A stretch of DNA of 64,000 nt. It comes from Prinia subflava. Taxonomy: Eukaryota > Chordata > Aves > Passeriformes > Cisticolidae. A program made the position numbers and the translations under genes. This document shows, piece by piece, positions 1 through 11,119 of the stretch. Every line of letters begins with the position of its first letter. Position 1 is the stretch's first letter. Location: NCBI RefSeq assembly GCF_021018805.1, contig NC_086250.1, forward strand, positions 66,413,322-66,477,321, in the 5' to 3' direction. The notes beneath the pieces are model-generated. The model was not told the origin of the DNA. It did not search any database and saw only the letters and a list, made by a program, of their open reading frames with translations.

Positions 1-980
1 TCTGCTCCATCAGTAGCAGGTGTTTACCTAGACTAGCAAATTCAGAAAGTTAAAGTTATTCTGACAGCCACTCTCTGAGTATGGGGTTGTCTCAAGTATT
101 TAGCAATATGTGTTTACATGTTAGATACAGGTGTTGGTGTTTGTAATAAATCTGCCAGGCCTTTTGCAAGCACTTGGTGCCAGTTTTCCTCTTTCTCTGG
201 TTGAACTATGTCAGCAAGTCCCATTGAGTTGAAACCAGAGGGAAGTGTCTTTGCTTTGCAGAGGTCCTCAAGCCTTTTTACTCTTTAGTATGCACAGGTT
301 ACCTTTGGGTCTGCCTAGACTGAAGTAAAGAAAGTTACTTGTAAGCTGTGAAACCACCTAAGCCAACTTCATCTTTCTACTGTAGTGCAAAAAAAGACAT
401 ATTGATCAGTCATGTGTAATAGGTTAGACATTTCCCTTTCCATTCTCCTGTTTTGCTGCCATAAAAGCAATTCAGGAAATATGAAACAGAGAGAGAAGAA
501 AAAAAGGGGGGTTTTACTGCTAGGGTAATATCTCTGACTCTCTTAATGTTTAGAAGTACGACCAGAAAGGTGAGGAAGTCAGAAATGAAATTACCAGTCC
601 AAGAAATTAGAGTCCTTTTGAGCAGTGTCAGCAAAGTATTTCCCATTTACTTCACCAGATTTTCTACAGCAAGCCTTGACAGCCAGGTAAGAATTGATGA
701 AGTAAACCTGTGTGGCTGGACTGATGGAAGAGGTAGCTGCAAGGGTACTTTGATATTCCACTAAACTGAACTTATGAGTCCTGGCACCTGCCTCATACTT
801 ACACAAGACACTTCAGATGCCATCCACATGGCCACAAATATCCATGGCTTCAAAAACAGTTGGAAAGTTTGTCTTCAATACAGCTCATTTACATTATTCC
901 CTCTTCTGCAGTCAATTGCCTGTTGGTCTTAGAGATAGGATTTTGGCAATTGCTTTATGATCTATAAAAGCTTCTGTGTC
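1..980. other. Unassigned non-coding DNA
   Basis: No gene, RNA or repeat family is recognised here. The longest frames are 71-78 codons and resemble nothing known. The only structured item is an exon-like segment on the + strand at 554-686, with an acceptor-like pyrimidine tract ending TTTAG and the donor CAG|GTAAGA, which is described in the findings. The right end grades into the old CR1 relic. Confidence 0.6.
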
Positions 981-984
981 AGAC

Positions 985-2730
985 ATTAAACAGGAAGGAG
1001 TTTTGAGGTGAAATGTCTAAAAAAAAAGCACAACTATCAGATAGCAATTTTTTTAACTTTACTACCTCAGAAGAGAGCTGCCAGAGTTGGAGTGGCAATA
1101 AATAGCCCAGGTATAGAAGAAGCACTGAAGGATGTTAAGGCTGTAACAGAAAACACAAATTATTTTTTTGCATCAGTGTTCACCATAGCCTTTCTTTAGA
1201 GGTGAGCTGTCTCAAATCTAGCTGTCAAGAGCAAGAATATATAAAAAAAGTGATAAAATAAACAATAAAGAACTTTGAGTCCCAAGTGATAAAGGGACAA
1301 AACTGCTGATCTGTGATCTGTAGCTTTTTTCTTAATTCAGCCCTGTTACCAGAAGAGTGGAATAAGTCAGCTGTTGTTTGACATTATTTTGGGGGTGATC
1401 TGAAGAAAAAGAGATTGATAAGTCTGTCTGTCTTACCAGAAAGTTGCTAAGAAAACTAGTGAAGAATGGCCTTTAGTAATGTGTGGAACAATCTGTTGGG
1501 AATAGGTTCTTGATACGGGGAAAGCTGTGCTGCAGGAGCACTTTGGATCCTGTAGGATACAGGGGATTTGTATTTGCATCTTTGCAACATTTCTGACAAA
1601 TATCCTCATAAAAGGATCTCAAGGAAACCTAGCAAAGACAAGAGCAGGTAGAAGGTGCCTGAAAATGAGGAAGCAAAGGGATGGGATTCATGCTTAATTT
1701 TCATTATGAAGGAAGAGCCTCTGCTCTCAGTGAGTTCCCCAAATGTCTGTTCTGGGACTAATATTGATTAACATTGTCTGGAAAGGTCTGGAAAATGGTT
1801 GACTAATGAGACACAAGACTGCTACTTATATAGAGAGATACTCAGAATAATAAATGGCCAAACTAGTGGCTACAAGGCACAGAAGGATCTCACAATACAG
1901 ACTGACTGGACAATAAAATGGCAGATAAAATCACTGTCAGTGAATGTGAAAATCTGCAGATGAGAAAAAATATAACTGTAGCTCTGCATGTGATACAATG
2001 GACTAAACTACTACTCCTTGTGATAGTTTCTCTGAAAATGCCAGCTCAGCTTTCCTTTGTCAAAATGACAAAGAATATGTTAGAACTTTTTAGGAAGGAA
2101 GAGGGGGAAAAAAAATAGAAAACCAATATCATCATTATGAGGCTGTAATAATAGGTATTTCTCCCACACCTGGAGGCCTCTAAATGGTGATGTGATCTCA
2201 GAAAAAGGGACTGTGAAGTCAAAAAAGAATAGAGAAGGGAAAAAATGTGGACAGAAGCAAATCATGAGAAAGGAAAACTGAATAGCTTGGAATTTTTCAT
2301 CTTTTCTGCAGGGGAAGGGTATAGAAAATGTCTAAAACCATGAATAGATTGAAGAGAATGAGGAAGGAAAAAGTATTTGTGGTTTCCCAGTATATCAGGG
2401 TTCTTGCTGAGGCAGGCTTAAAATTAAAAATAATGGAAGTGCTTTTCACACACTGACTATTTTGGTGAGGGGAAATCCCCACAGCAGAGTATTGTAAAGG
2501 CAAACAGAATAATGGGATCAAAAGAAGATTAAAGTCCCTAAAGCACGGGTTGCTGGAAGCCACAGGTGGTATATCATGAGAAAAATGTACTATTTTGTCC
2601 AGTCCTCAGGTTTTTCTCAGTACATGCTACTGACCTGGATTAGACAGAAAATATTCTCCTTGGTGGAAATTTGGTGTGATCACAAAACACTGTTCTTAGG
2701 AAGCTACTTCTGCTCCATGGCCAGGATCTG
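985..2730 (+). mobile_element. Ancient CR1/L3-like LINE relic
   Basis: This is a heavily decayed non-LTR retrotransposon copy on the + strand. Three landmarks appear in the order of a CR1/L3 second ORF and 3' region. At about 1131-1187 one frame reads NYFFASVFT, like the conserved junction between the endonuclease and reverse transcriptase domains (consensus near FNxFFASVFT). At 1755-1780 and 1909-1950 the DNA follows the reverse transcriptase stretches GGACTAATATTGATTAACAT and GACAATAAAATGGCAGATAA. At 2330-2730 it follows the 3' part, including the segment after the CATGAATAG block and the 3' untranslated region. No frame stays open for more than about 65 codons, so the copy is inactive. The strong decay suggests an early amniote or early avian insertion. 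The exact subfamily and both boundaries (within about 50 bp) are uncertain. Confidence 0.72.
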
Positions 2731-2815
2731 ATAGCTGTCACCACGTGAGGTGCTCCTTGTACACCATAAGAGAGCTACCAGGTCAAAACCCATCTAGAAT
2801 CTCTGTTATGGAGAT

Positions 2816-2835
2816 CTTTGCTTTGCTTTGCTTTG
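2816..2835 (+). repeat. (CTTTG)4 microsatellite
   Basis: Four perfect CTTTG units lie in tandem, followed by one imperfect unit. The tract is short and probably not very variable. Confidence 0.9.
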
Positions 2836-2839
2836 CTTT

Positions 2840-5800
2840 CTGTTACAGCTCCAGGATTAATACCAAGCAGTAGTCTAATTATTAGCCATTTCCTATGATC
2901 AAGCTCAGTTTACAACAGTTTACACCCCTGCCATAATTTGGTGGTTGATCAAAGATCTCCCTTACCTCAGGAGTGGAGTAAAAACTGAATGAAACGAAAA
3001 AAAGTTTCAAAACACTTGCATTTTATTCTGAAAATAAATGGACCATTCTTCCTGTAATGGAGAGGAAGATGAATGCACAGTATACAAAGTGCAAGGCAGA
3101 GTCACTGAGCAGTGCAGGGAAATCAAATTATTGACCAAACCCTATTTCTTTAGGGTGTTGAATGTGTCAGGATTTCCTGAAAGAGAAAAAACACACAGTG
3201 TTAAACCAATTAAAGAGTGTATCCACATGCACGAGGGAGCTAAATTAAGATTCCACTATCAATGTTAGTTCTCTTTGCAACTTCTAGTTATTCTCTTAAC
3301 CACATTTACTGGTGTGCAATTCAGATAGAACAAGCTAAAGAAAAATATGCAGATCTCACAATTTGACTGTATTTCTTGTCTTTTCTTAAATTAGAGAGGA
3401 CGACAGCATTCTGGAGGGGAAAGAAAATTTAAAAAAGAAGAGACATTCAATAAAAAGCTTTTAAACAGCTCAAGTGCTATTTTTGTCACTGTCTGCTCAA
3501 TTATATTTTATGCTACTAGCAGTCTTCCAAGGCTAGGTATGTCTTTCCTGTTGGAAAATGGCTTGTCTTTGTTAAGGGAAAGTCAAGATCCTTAGCTTGT
3601 GGCTGATTTGGATTTCTTCCTTTTTTTTTTTGTTCCAGTCTCATTTCCAGGAACTTCATTCCTTTTATTTCGGCTTTCTAATTCTGGATTCACTGCTCCT
3701 TCCAGGGGTGCAAGTAAAATTAAATGGTTGGGGAAAAGGCAAAATAAAAACACAATAAAAACCAAAATGCCACCCACAAAAATCTAAGCCAAGATAAAAT
3801 CTAAAATATCTTTCAGCTGAAAAATACAATAAACTTCCTGTTTATAAATTTATCCATTCATTTTTAACTAGTGGCAAAGCAGAATCTCAGCAGGACATTT
3901 TGAAAGTAGTATATCCAGATGGATTCTCAGTGTGAAAGAATTCTGAAATAAACTCACTGACATAATAAAAACAGGGTTTCCAGGCTTGCAAAGCAGTGGT
4001 GTAGGGACTGTGAGTAAATTTATTTCACAGGAAGCCTGTATCTTGTGCAAATGGGAAAATGTAGATCTCTAACATTGCCCTGTATGTGGTAGGTCATAGA
4101 TATGAAGGGATTATAAAGGAAATGGATCTGTGTGCCACAGCCCCTGACAGCACTGTGCTACATTTCTTGGCCTGTGCCCTAATTCAGAGTCACAGGTAAT
4201 CCCTCCTAAGAGCCAGTCAATGCTTTAAGTGCTTCACTGCTCGACTGTGTCACTTCACCCCCCAGGGGCAAGGCAAACCTGCCAATAATTCCTAAGCACC
4301 TTAAACAAAATATGTAAATGCAGTCATTCCTACAGAGAAGAGCTGTGGGTGAAGGGAAAGTGTTTCACAGAGAAGAAATGTTAAGGGATTTTCAGGGGGG
4401 AGGAAGAAGTAGTTTGAAGAAGCCAGACTGCTAGCAGCTCAGACACTAATAAAGAGAATAATAATGCACAGAAACATAAAGGTGACTTAAGTCAAAAGCA
4501 AAACATGTCAGAAATTCCGGTATCTGGTACTCAATTATCCACACGGTAAGAGAAAGAGATAACAGTCAGTATTCTGTAGAATGGGGTCACCTGTTCATAT
4601 TACTTTAAATATGGCAGAGATTAGATGGGCTGGTCTTCCATGCCCTGTCCCCTGCACCTCCTGGGAAAGCCTAGAGCCTCCTCTCAGAAGACAAATGACA
4701 CCTCCTAAATCAGAGACATGGAAGGATGGAGTGAGAAGATGCAGAAGGGTGGTGGACCTGGACCCATGGTCATGAGCTGGAGGAGATTTAAAGTCCTGCA
4801 CATATCAGGTAGATCCTGTGCTATCCCTGCACCTGCACAAACTGCAGCAGGATTTTGGCCAGGGAAGGGCTGGAGGGTGCAAGTGGAGTGTGTATACTCG
4901 TATATCTTGCAGGGACCTGGAGGGACCCTTGCTGCTCATGTATTTTTATGAAGGAGCCCCATTTGGACAACATCTGGATGTCACATGTGTCTCCAGCAGT
5001 ATGTTGGGAAACCTGATTTCTGAGAAGGAAGCAGAGGTGGAAAGAGGGCAGCTGGTTCCCACAGCAAAGCCAGACCTTTTCGCCTCTTGTAGCTGAGGAA
5101 GATGAACAACAGCTGCTGGGTTTTTTCCATGGAAAGAGGTCTCTTTGTGGAGAAGGGGCAAGGAGACCTTGGGGTTAGCTGGAGACATGGCTAATAGGCA
5201 TGAGCAGGCAGCCAGCTATCTAAAGAGTGAAAGAGGAGAAGGTGAAAAAGGCAGAGGGAGACTGAAGGAAATGGGAAAATGCACTAGAGGAAAGGTGAGG
5301 AGAAGAGACAGGTAATGACATTGATGGTCATGGGAGATGGAGGCAGAAGGGAGGATGCTGTTACACATGCACAGACACTGTGGAGTGCAGCCTTTCTTCC
5401 ATGTGCCAGCCATACTACATGAAGCACAGGTTTTTGTTGTGTTGAGCCTTATAGTCAGAGTTGCCACTGTCCTTGGACATGTGAAGGGCTCAGAATGCCC
5501 CAAAACAGCCGGAGTGTGTCATGGCATATTCTTCATGTTGGTACTGGGCCAGTATCCCTTCAGCCAGATGAGAAAGACATCACAGGACACGTGAGTAACA
5601 ATGCCACTGGAGGCCCAAGGGACGCCACATGAATCAGCCATAAGAGGAACAGCACTGAATATACATCAGGACTTTCTGCACCATGTGTACTGACCTAAAA
5701 TCTCTTCAAAGCCACTTAACTATGACAAAGGAAGACATTCCATTTTGATGATGAGTTTCATGATGAAGACCATCAGTGCTGTGTGTTCAGAGAAAAGGAA

Positions 5801-8360
5801 GAGTCTATTTTAGTTATCCTTTCTATGCCCTGCCCAGCTGAGGGAGTAGAGGGGCTTTGTTGGGCACTGGTGTCCAGCCAGCAGCCACAGCAGTACATAA
5901 TTTCTACTGAACTCCATGAGGTCCTGCAGTATGACAGAGCAACACCCCTTACCCTGAAGATCTCTATGGCTGTGGATCTTCCCTAGGGATTACCATATCC
6001 CTCTGAAAGCCAAGTGCCACTGGACTCTTCCTTTGGAGTATGTCCATGTCCCTCACAACTGGCAGGTAGGGATGAGGCAGGGAGGGAGGACAGGGAGGGG
6101 TTTTGTAGATCCCTGCCTCAACCATTATGAACTTTTTGCCTTTCTGTCTCAGGAGACAGAGACTGACAAGGCTACAGTGATGTGGAGACACATCTAGACC
6201 CCTGTGACTGCAACCATCCAAACAGGGTTTTGTACCCTGAGACTGGCAGGCTCCCAGGAGAACATGAGATCATCTCTAGGTGCTTCTGATGTGTGCCCAA
6301 AGCTCAGAGGCAAGCCAGGACTGGCCCTGGGGTGATGACCACAACTGGAGCTCAGGCAGAGACACAGAACAGATCCTGCCCACTCACAAGTCACTTCCAC
6401 ACAGGAAGCAGATGCAGAGCTGCTGGAAATCAGGTGACAGGGAGCAATTTGCAAGAAAAAACCTCATTGATCTATGGCCCTATTCTTGCTCCTTTCTGTA
6501 AGGTCCCCAGGAAAGGAGGAAAGACCATAAGCCTCATGAATTATTGAGGCAGGTCAGGCCCAATCCATAGATCACTCACTGGCCTTACAAGCACATTCGT
6601 AATTTTTCTAAAGCTTTGCTTTAGTCTTTAATCAGCAAATAACTTGAGTGTGTCCCAAAACAGATGCTTGTAGCAAGTTAGGGAACCCTACAAAGTGTTT
6701 TTCTGGAACAGTATCTTCCTGTCAAATGTAAAATTGGAAAGCTCCCATGCCAACAGTCTTGAAGCTCATGCTAAAATTCTGTGTAAGGAAAAGACAAGCA
6801 TCTGTTTATTTGTGGTGATAAGCCTGTTAATCACATTCACAAATTTTGTAAAAACAAATTCTTCAGCTCATCAAAGCTTTCTATGAACTCAATTTGGTGT
6901 TATGTGAGATCTCAATTTGAAAGGAATTGATCTTTTAACTAGATGTAACTACTACTTCACTAATAGATATTTCACAAAGGCAAAATATTTCTATTTCAGA
7001 AAATTTAATGCGCTTTACCATCTTTGTTTCACAGGCAGAAAAGCAATAAATACATTTCAAATAAAACCCCCTCCTTTGGATCCAGGTCATAGACACTGAG
7101 AGCTGTTGATTGTTTCCTCCAAGCTGTCCCCTGGCAGAAGTCACACAGCCTGATTTCTGTGTCTGACCGTGGGTGTATCTACAATTAAGTGTAGCATGAG
7201 GTGCTCAATTTAGCCTGAAATGAATGATTTGCCAGTAGCACCCAAACACAGCTCAGCCCAGAGCTTCACTGAGATCTTTGTATTGATTTTCATTGTCACA
7301 CTGGGTGTACCTGTAAGCCTGAACCCCTGGCTGACTGAAAACACACACTCAGTGCATGGCTGCATCTTCAGAACACCCCACGAGGATGCACCACCTGCTA
7401 TCCCAGAAGAGAATTGAGGCACAGTTGCATTCTCTACAAAAATAAACATGGTTTTCCAGAGTCATAAGCTGAAATGAGGTCTCCAGAATCCTGCTTTAGA
7501 AAGGCAGGGCTAGGTTGTCTTATGGCTAAAATGAGACCCTGTTGTGGCAGGAGAACTGGCTGAGGAAGAACCCTGGAAGAGAGTGGGAATGAAACCCTTT
7601 GCCTTTGCCTACCTCTTGTTTGACTGTTCAGATTTATTTTCCTGTTTCTCAGTAGCCATGAATCATGTGTAAATGGAAGTAGTAGCAGTGTTAGGGACTG
7701 ATATCAGCGATTGCACAGCAGCAAGGCATGGAAAGGGAGTAAACCACTGGTACCACCGATGTTTTTTGAAGCAGAAACAAATGACTGGGTCACCTCCCAG
7801 GCTCTAAGTGACCTGCTGCAAATCAGACAACGCATCTCAGCCAAATTCTGCTTGGTGCCTGTAGTGACCAATTTCATACACAGTGGGTTTTACATCCTAT
7901 CCAGTGAAAAAGTTACTTTCATACTCACTTTGAGGCATGACTGCTACGTACAAATCAATGCAGAATCAGATCCTTCTTTTCACTAGTCTTTCCTGGCAAT
8001 CAGCCTGCAGGACTGTGAAAAAATTGTATTCTGAACCTATTTGTCAAACTGTGCTGTGATTTGAAATACATGAGACTGATTTCCTATTCATTCCAGTTTA
8101 CCCTTATGTCACAGCAATGTTTCATGTACATTTTGATCCAATCTAAGGCAAGGCAAACCTGAGAGGAACTGCTGTCTTTCATTTTGCTTTCTGCTTAACT
8201 TTAGTCCTTAATGAAACAGTTTAACATGCACATCTCAGCAAATGTCCTTGGCTTCCAAGAAAGAAAAAACTCATAGATTTAGCCAAGTAGCTCAGTGTAT
8301 ATCACAAATGTAAACAGATATTAAATAACTAAACATAAAATATTACAAAGCAGAAACAGA
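2840..8360. other. Unassigned non-coding DNA, no recognised gene
   Basis: I see no gene, RNA gene or recognisable transposon in this 5.5 kb. Open frames are all below about 95 codons, occur on both strands and overlap. A short purine-rich tract (G/A about three quarters) lies at about 5220-5350. Part of this stretch, about 4.6-6.5 kb, is somewhat more G+C-rich than its surroundings but is not CpG-rich. Confidence 0.55.
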
Positions 8361-8380
8361 TTATTTTATTTTATTTTATT
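8361..8380 (+). repeat. (TTATT)4 microsatellite
   Basis: Four perfect TTATT units lie in tandem and are followed by a pyrimidine-rich run. It is a simple A/T pentanucleotide repeat. Confidence 0.88.
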
Positions 8381-8650
8381 TCCTTTTACTTTGGCTTAAC
8401 TCCTTACTGGAGTTGTGGCGCTGAAACACTAGTGGCCCCATGTGAGCTGCTGGATTGCAGCTCCTGACTGCAGTGTGTCTTTCTCTGCTTTAACTGAGCA
8501 CTGATGGAGAGCTGCCCGGGGTTAAGTCCAAAAGTGGAGGGAAATACCCAGGGAGAAGTGGACAGTGGGCTTCTCCCTACTAAAGAATGAGAAATTTACA
8601 GTGTCCCAACTGGAGCTGCATGGAAAGGGAGCACTGGCATTTTACATCCT

Positions 8651-8670
8651 CTCTATACTACTCTATACTA
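8651..8670 (+). repeat. 10-bp tandem duplication
   Basis: The unit CTCTATACTA is present twice in perfect tandem and is followed by CTC, the start of a third copy. It probably arose by replication slippage. Confidence 0.9.
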
Positions 8671-9136
8671 CTCCCAACCCACAGGAAGCAGCTGCTCACT
8701 GTCCCCCATAGCAGAGAAAAAGCAATGAAGCCACATATTACACCAGCAATGCCCCATGCAGCATGGCTTAAACTCACCCTCTCTGAAGTCAATGCATCCA
8801 TGCTCACTGACTCTTACAGCTCACTCTCCTCACCGAGTGAATTCTTTCTTTAGGACCACAACCTTCTGTTAACACTCCAGCTGATTTAAACCTATGGTTT
8901 TCAAATATATGCAAGCCAAAAAGTAGCTTTCTTTTTCCCTTTGCACCCACCTTTGCTGCACCCCGAAGTGATGTTTTCTCAGTAACTATTTTTTTCTCTC
9001 TTCCAATAAAGGAGTTAGAAAAAAGACAGATAATATAAATACTATGGTTAATACATATACATGTATCTGTATATGCAAATGCATATGTGTGTATACATAT
9101 ATTTGTGTGCATATATCGGTATATTTTCTTTGTATC

Positions 9137-9208
<72 letters not shown>

Positions 9209-9240
9209 GTCTAACTGTCTATCTATCTGTTTATCTATCC
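9137..9240 (+). repeat. (ATCT)18 tetranucleotide microsatellite
   Basis: Eighteen perfect ATCT units run from 9137 to 9208. About 30 bp of interrupted copies follow, with G and A substitutions, to about 9240. An A/T-rich alternating purine-pyrimidine stretch lies just upstream (9055-9135). The repeat produces spurious long open frames with Tyr-Leu-Ser-Ile periodicity, which should not be taken as protein. The tract is likely to be length-variable between individuals. It ends about 150 bp before the CpG island begins. Confidence 0.97.
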
Positions 9241-9496
9241 ATCCACCCAGACATGCACACATACATACACAAATACATTCTTTTTCTAGGAGATGTAGAG
9301 CAGAAGCAAATCGATCAAGCCAGCTGGAAGCGAGAAGGCAGCAGGACGATGATACAACGCCCTGAACTGCCTCGGCTCTCCCGGCTGCTCTGTGCTCACC
9401 CTGCCCGCTCCCGGCTTTTTGAGGATGCGACAAGTCGCAGTGCCGGGGCGCAGCATCCTCGGAGGAGCGTGTGCGCTCCCCCCGCCCCGGCCCCGT

Positions 9497-9501
9497 CCAA
9501 T
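9497..9501 (+). promoter_or_regulatory. CCAAT box
   Basis: CCAATCAG matches the NF-Y binding core and lies inside the CpG island beside GC boxes at 9480-9495. This is a typical TATA-less vertebrate promoter arrangement. No binding can be shown from sequence alone. Confidence 0.5.
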
Positions 9502-9510
9502 CAGGGCTCT

Positions 9511-9542
9511 GGGGGAGGGATGCTCGGGGCAGGGATGCAGGG
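9511..9542 (+). other. G-quadruplex-capable tract
   Basis: Five runs of three or more G separated by 1-6 bases fit the usual intramolecular G-quadruplex pattern on the + strand. It sits directly after the CCAAT box in the CpG island. Confidence 0.65.
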
Positions 9543-9562
9543 TTGCCAGGCGACAGCAGCGT

Positions 9563-9599
9563 CCCCGTGTCCCGTCCCCCCCAGCCCCGTCCTCCCCCC
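9563..9599 (-). other. G-quadruplex-capable tract, minus strand
   Basis: Five runs of three or more C on the + strand (at 9563, 9571, 9576, 9586 and 9594) put five G runs on the minus strand with loops of 3-4 bases. It lies 20 bp from the + strand tract at 9511-9542, so the two strands carry facing quadruplex motifs. Confidence 0.65.
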
Positions 9600-10129
9600 G
9601 GGGCCGGGCTGCGCTCTGCCCGCGCTGCCGGCGCAGTTAAACAGCCGCGGGGAGCCCCGCAGCATGGGGCTCGCCTCCTTCGCAGGGCTCCTGCCACAGC
9701 CCCGCTCCCGGCCGTGCCAGGAGCGATAGCCAGCTCCAGAGTGAGAGCTAGGAGCGCAGTCAGTGAATAAATGGTAGGGATAAGGCTCAGCCGGCCCCTC
9801 CGCGCAGCGCTGAGCGCCGGGGGAGGCGGTCTGCGAACGCCAGCCAGCTCCCACTCCCTGTCTTTGCAACTCTAGGTCGCCTCCTAATTTAAAGCTTTGC
9901 ACCAATCCCCTTTGCCCGGAAAGGAGAGGAAATCTAGAAAGATGCCAGGCTGCGAAAAGGGACCCCAATCCACAGCGCCGGTCCCAGGCGCTGCCTGGCT
10001 GAGCGGAGCCAAAGTTGCTCAGAGGAACGGGAAGCGGGTGCTCCGGAGGAGAGGGGAAAGGGAGGCGATCATCGCTTGGTGATCACAGCCTCTCCGTCCC
10101 GTTGTCCCCCTCTTCTCCTTCCCTCACAG

Positions 10130-10134
10130 CTTAC
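10130..10134 (-). other. Candidate splice donor, minus strand
   Basis: On the minus strand the sequence reads CAGAG|GTAAGC, close to the vertebrate 5' splice consensus, inside the CpG island. If used, it would end a first exon transcribed leftwards. No transcript evidence is available here. Confidence 0.25.
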
Positions 10135-10338
10135 CTCTGACCACTTAGGAGGCCTTGATGAGTTTCCATCGGGATCCGATCCAAGGTGGGGGGGAGAAAG
10201 GGTGATTGTTCCAGAGGAAGCAGCTCACACAAGTTTGGGGGGTGACACTCCCCGGTGGATGTTTAACGAGCACATCGGGAGGCCCGCGATGCCCGGGGGC
10301 AGCTGGAGACCCTCAGCAGGACCTATCCTCGTTGCACG

Positions 10339-10343
10339 GTAAG
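10339..10343 (+). other. Candidate splice donor, plus strand
   Basis: The sequence reads CACG|GTAAGAAG, a good 5' splice site, downstream of most of the CpG island. If used, it would end a first exon transcribed rightwards starting somewhere in 9.5-10.3 kb. The plus-strand frames upstream carry no recognisable protein, so such an exon would be non-coding or of unknown product. Confidence 0.3.
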
Positions 10344-10364
10344 AAGCTGGGCACTGCTATCCCG

Positions 10365-10525
10365 CGTCCTGGTCCCTGCATCCCTCATCCCCGTCTCTGC
10401 ATCCTGCGTCTCGAATTCGCGCACCGCGGTCCTCACATCCCCGTATCCCGCATCTCAAGCCTCTCATCCCACTCCTTGCATCCCACACCCTGCAGCCTGG
10501 ATCCCCGCATCCCGGCTCCCTGCAG
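10365..10525 (+). repeat. Degenerate GCATCCC-type minisatellite
   Basis: Variants of a 7-15 base unit built around GCATCCC, GCATCCTG, ACATCCCC and TCATCCC recur about a dozen times, often with CpG beside them. Units are too diverged and too variable in length for a clean tandem array. The minus-strand frame therefore shows a Gly/Cys/Arg/Asp-rich pseudo-repeat (RDAGCRDG-like) that should not be read as a protein domain. Confidence 0.6.
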
Positions 10526-10799
10526 CCCACCCCCGCCCCGCGCTGCCCTCTGGACCAGACCCAGCGGCTGCCCCGGGGGTTGCGGGTTGTGCAGCCAGGA
10601 AAAAGTTTAGAGCGGCGGATTGCGAAGAGATTTCCTGACAGGATTCGGGGGCAGGAGAAACAGGGAAAGGGGGAGCAGGAGGAGAACAAGGGCTTTTACA
10701 TTTGCAGAGGAAGGGTTTAGGGGCACCCCTGTAGTCGACAGCTGGGAGGGGGACTGTGCAGAAAGGAGCTGTGTCCAGATGTTGCCCAGAGGTTCCTGC

Positions 10800-11100
10800 T
10801 CCCACAGGCTTTGGGAGTGAAGAGATGAGATCTTAAGCTTGCCATGCTATGCCCTTCCTTAACCTAGGGTGGAAAGTGCCAAGCCAGCAGCTGGGAAAGC
10901 TGTGCTGAATTCCCAGCTCATCTGCCCGGATCTGCCACTGGGAGAGAGAGGGAGAGAGAGGAACCTTAAAAAAATTGGAAGTGTTTTGCTCCTCTGAGAA
11001 TAGCTCCCCTGCATGGACCTGGCTCACCCCAGGATCCTAAAATTTGATTATTTGAAAAAGGAAGGACAGATATGGGGGGATTACATAGCCATTGTAACTC
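10800..11100. other. Unassigned flank of the CpG island
   Basis: CpG density falls off here. A short (GA)-rich run lies near 10940-10960. No gene is recognised. Confidence 0.5.
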
Positions 11101-11119
11101 TTCCTCATATACACATCTG

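Larger units (their letters stand above)
9380..10800. promoter_or_regulatory. CpG island, probable promoter region
   Basis: This stretch is about 65% G+C with frequent CpG, whereas flanking DNA has almost none. The 60-base line starting at 9601 alone holds about nine CpGs. It contains GC boxes (CCCCGCCCCGG at about 9480-9490), a CCAAT box, two G-quadruplex-capable tracts on opposite strands and splice-donor-like sites on both strands (10339 on +, 10134 on -). Unmethylated islands like this mark most vertebrate housekeeping and developmental promoters. Transcription direction cannot be settled. No open frame in it resembles a known first coding exon, so a 5' non-coding exon of a gene or long non-coding RNA is the simplest reading. 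The edges are by eye. Confidence 0.8.

Noticed and set aside
9061..9729. 222-codon plus-strand open frame
   Set aside because: Its first third is the translated (ATCT)n microsatellite (Tyr-Leu-Ser-Ile repeats) and the rest is CpG-island sequence, where stops are rare by composition. There is no recognisable domain.
9203..9968. Long minus-strand frames (164 and 155 codons) in the CpG island
   Set aside because: Pro/Gly/Ala/Arg-rich composition is typical of random translation of G+C-rich DNA. No signature of a known first exon was seen.
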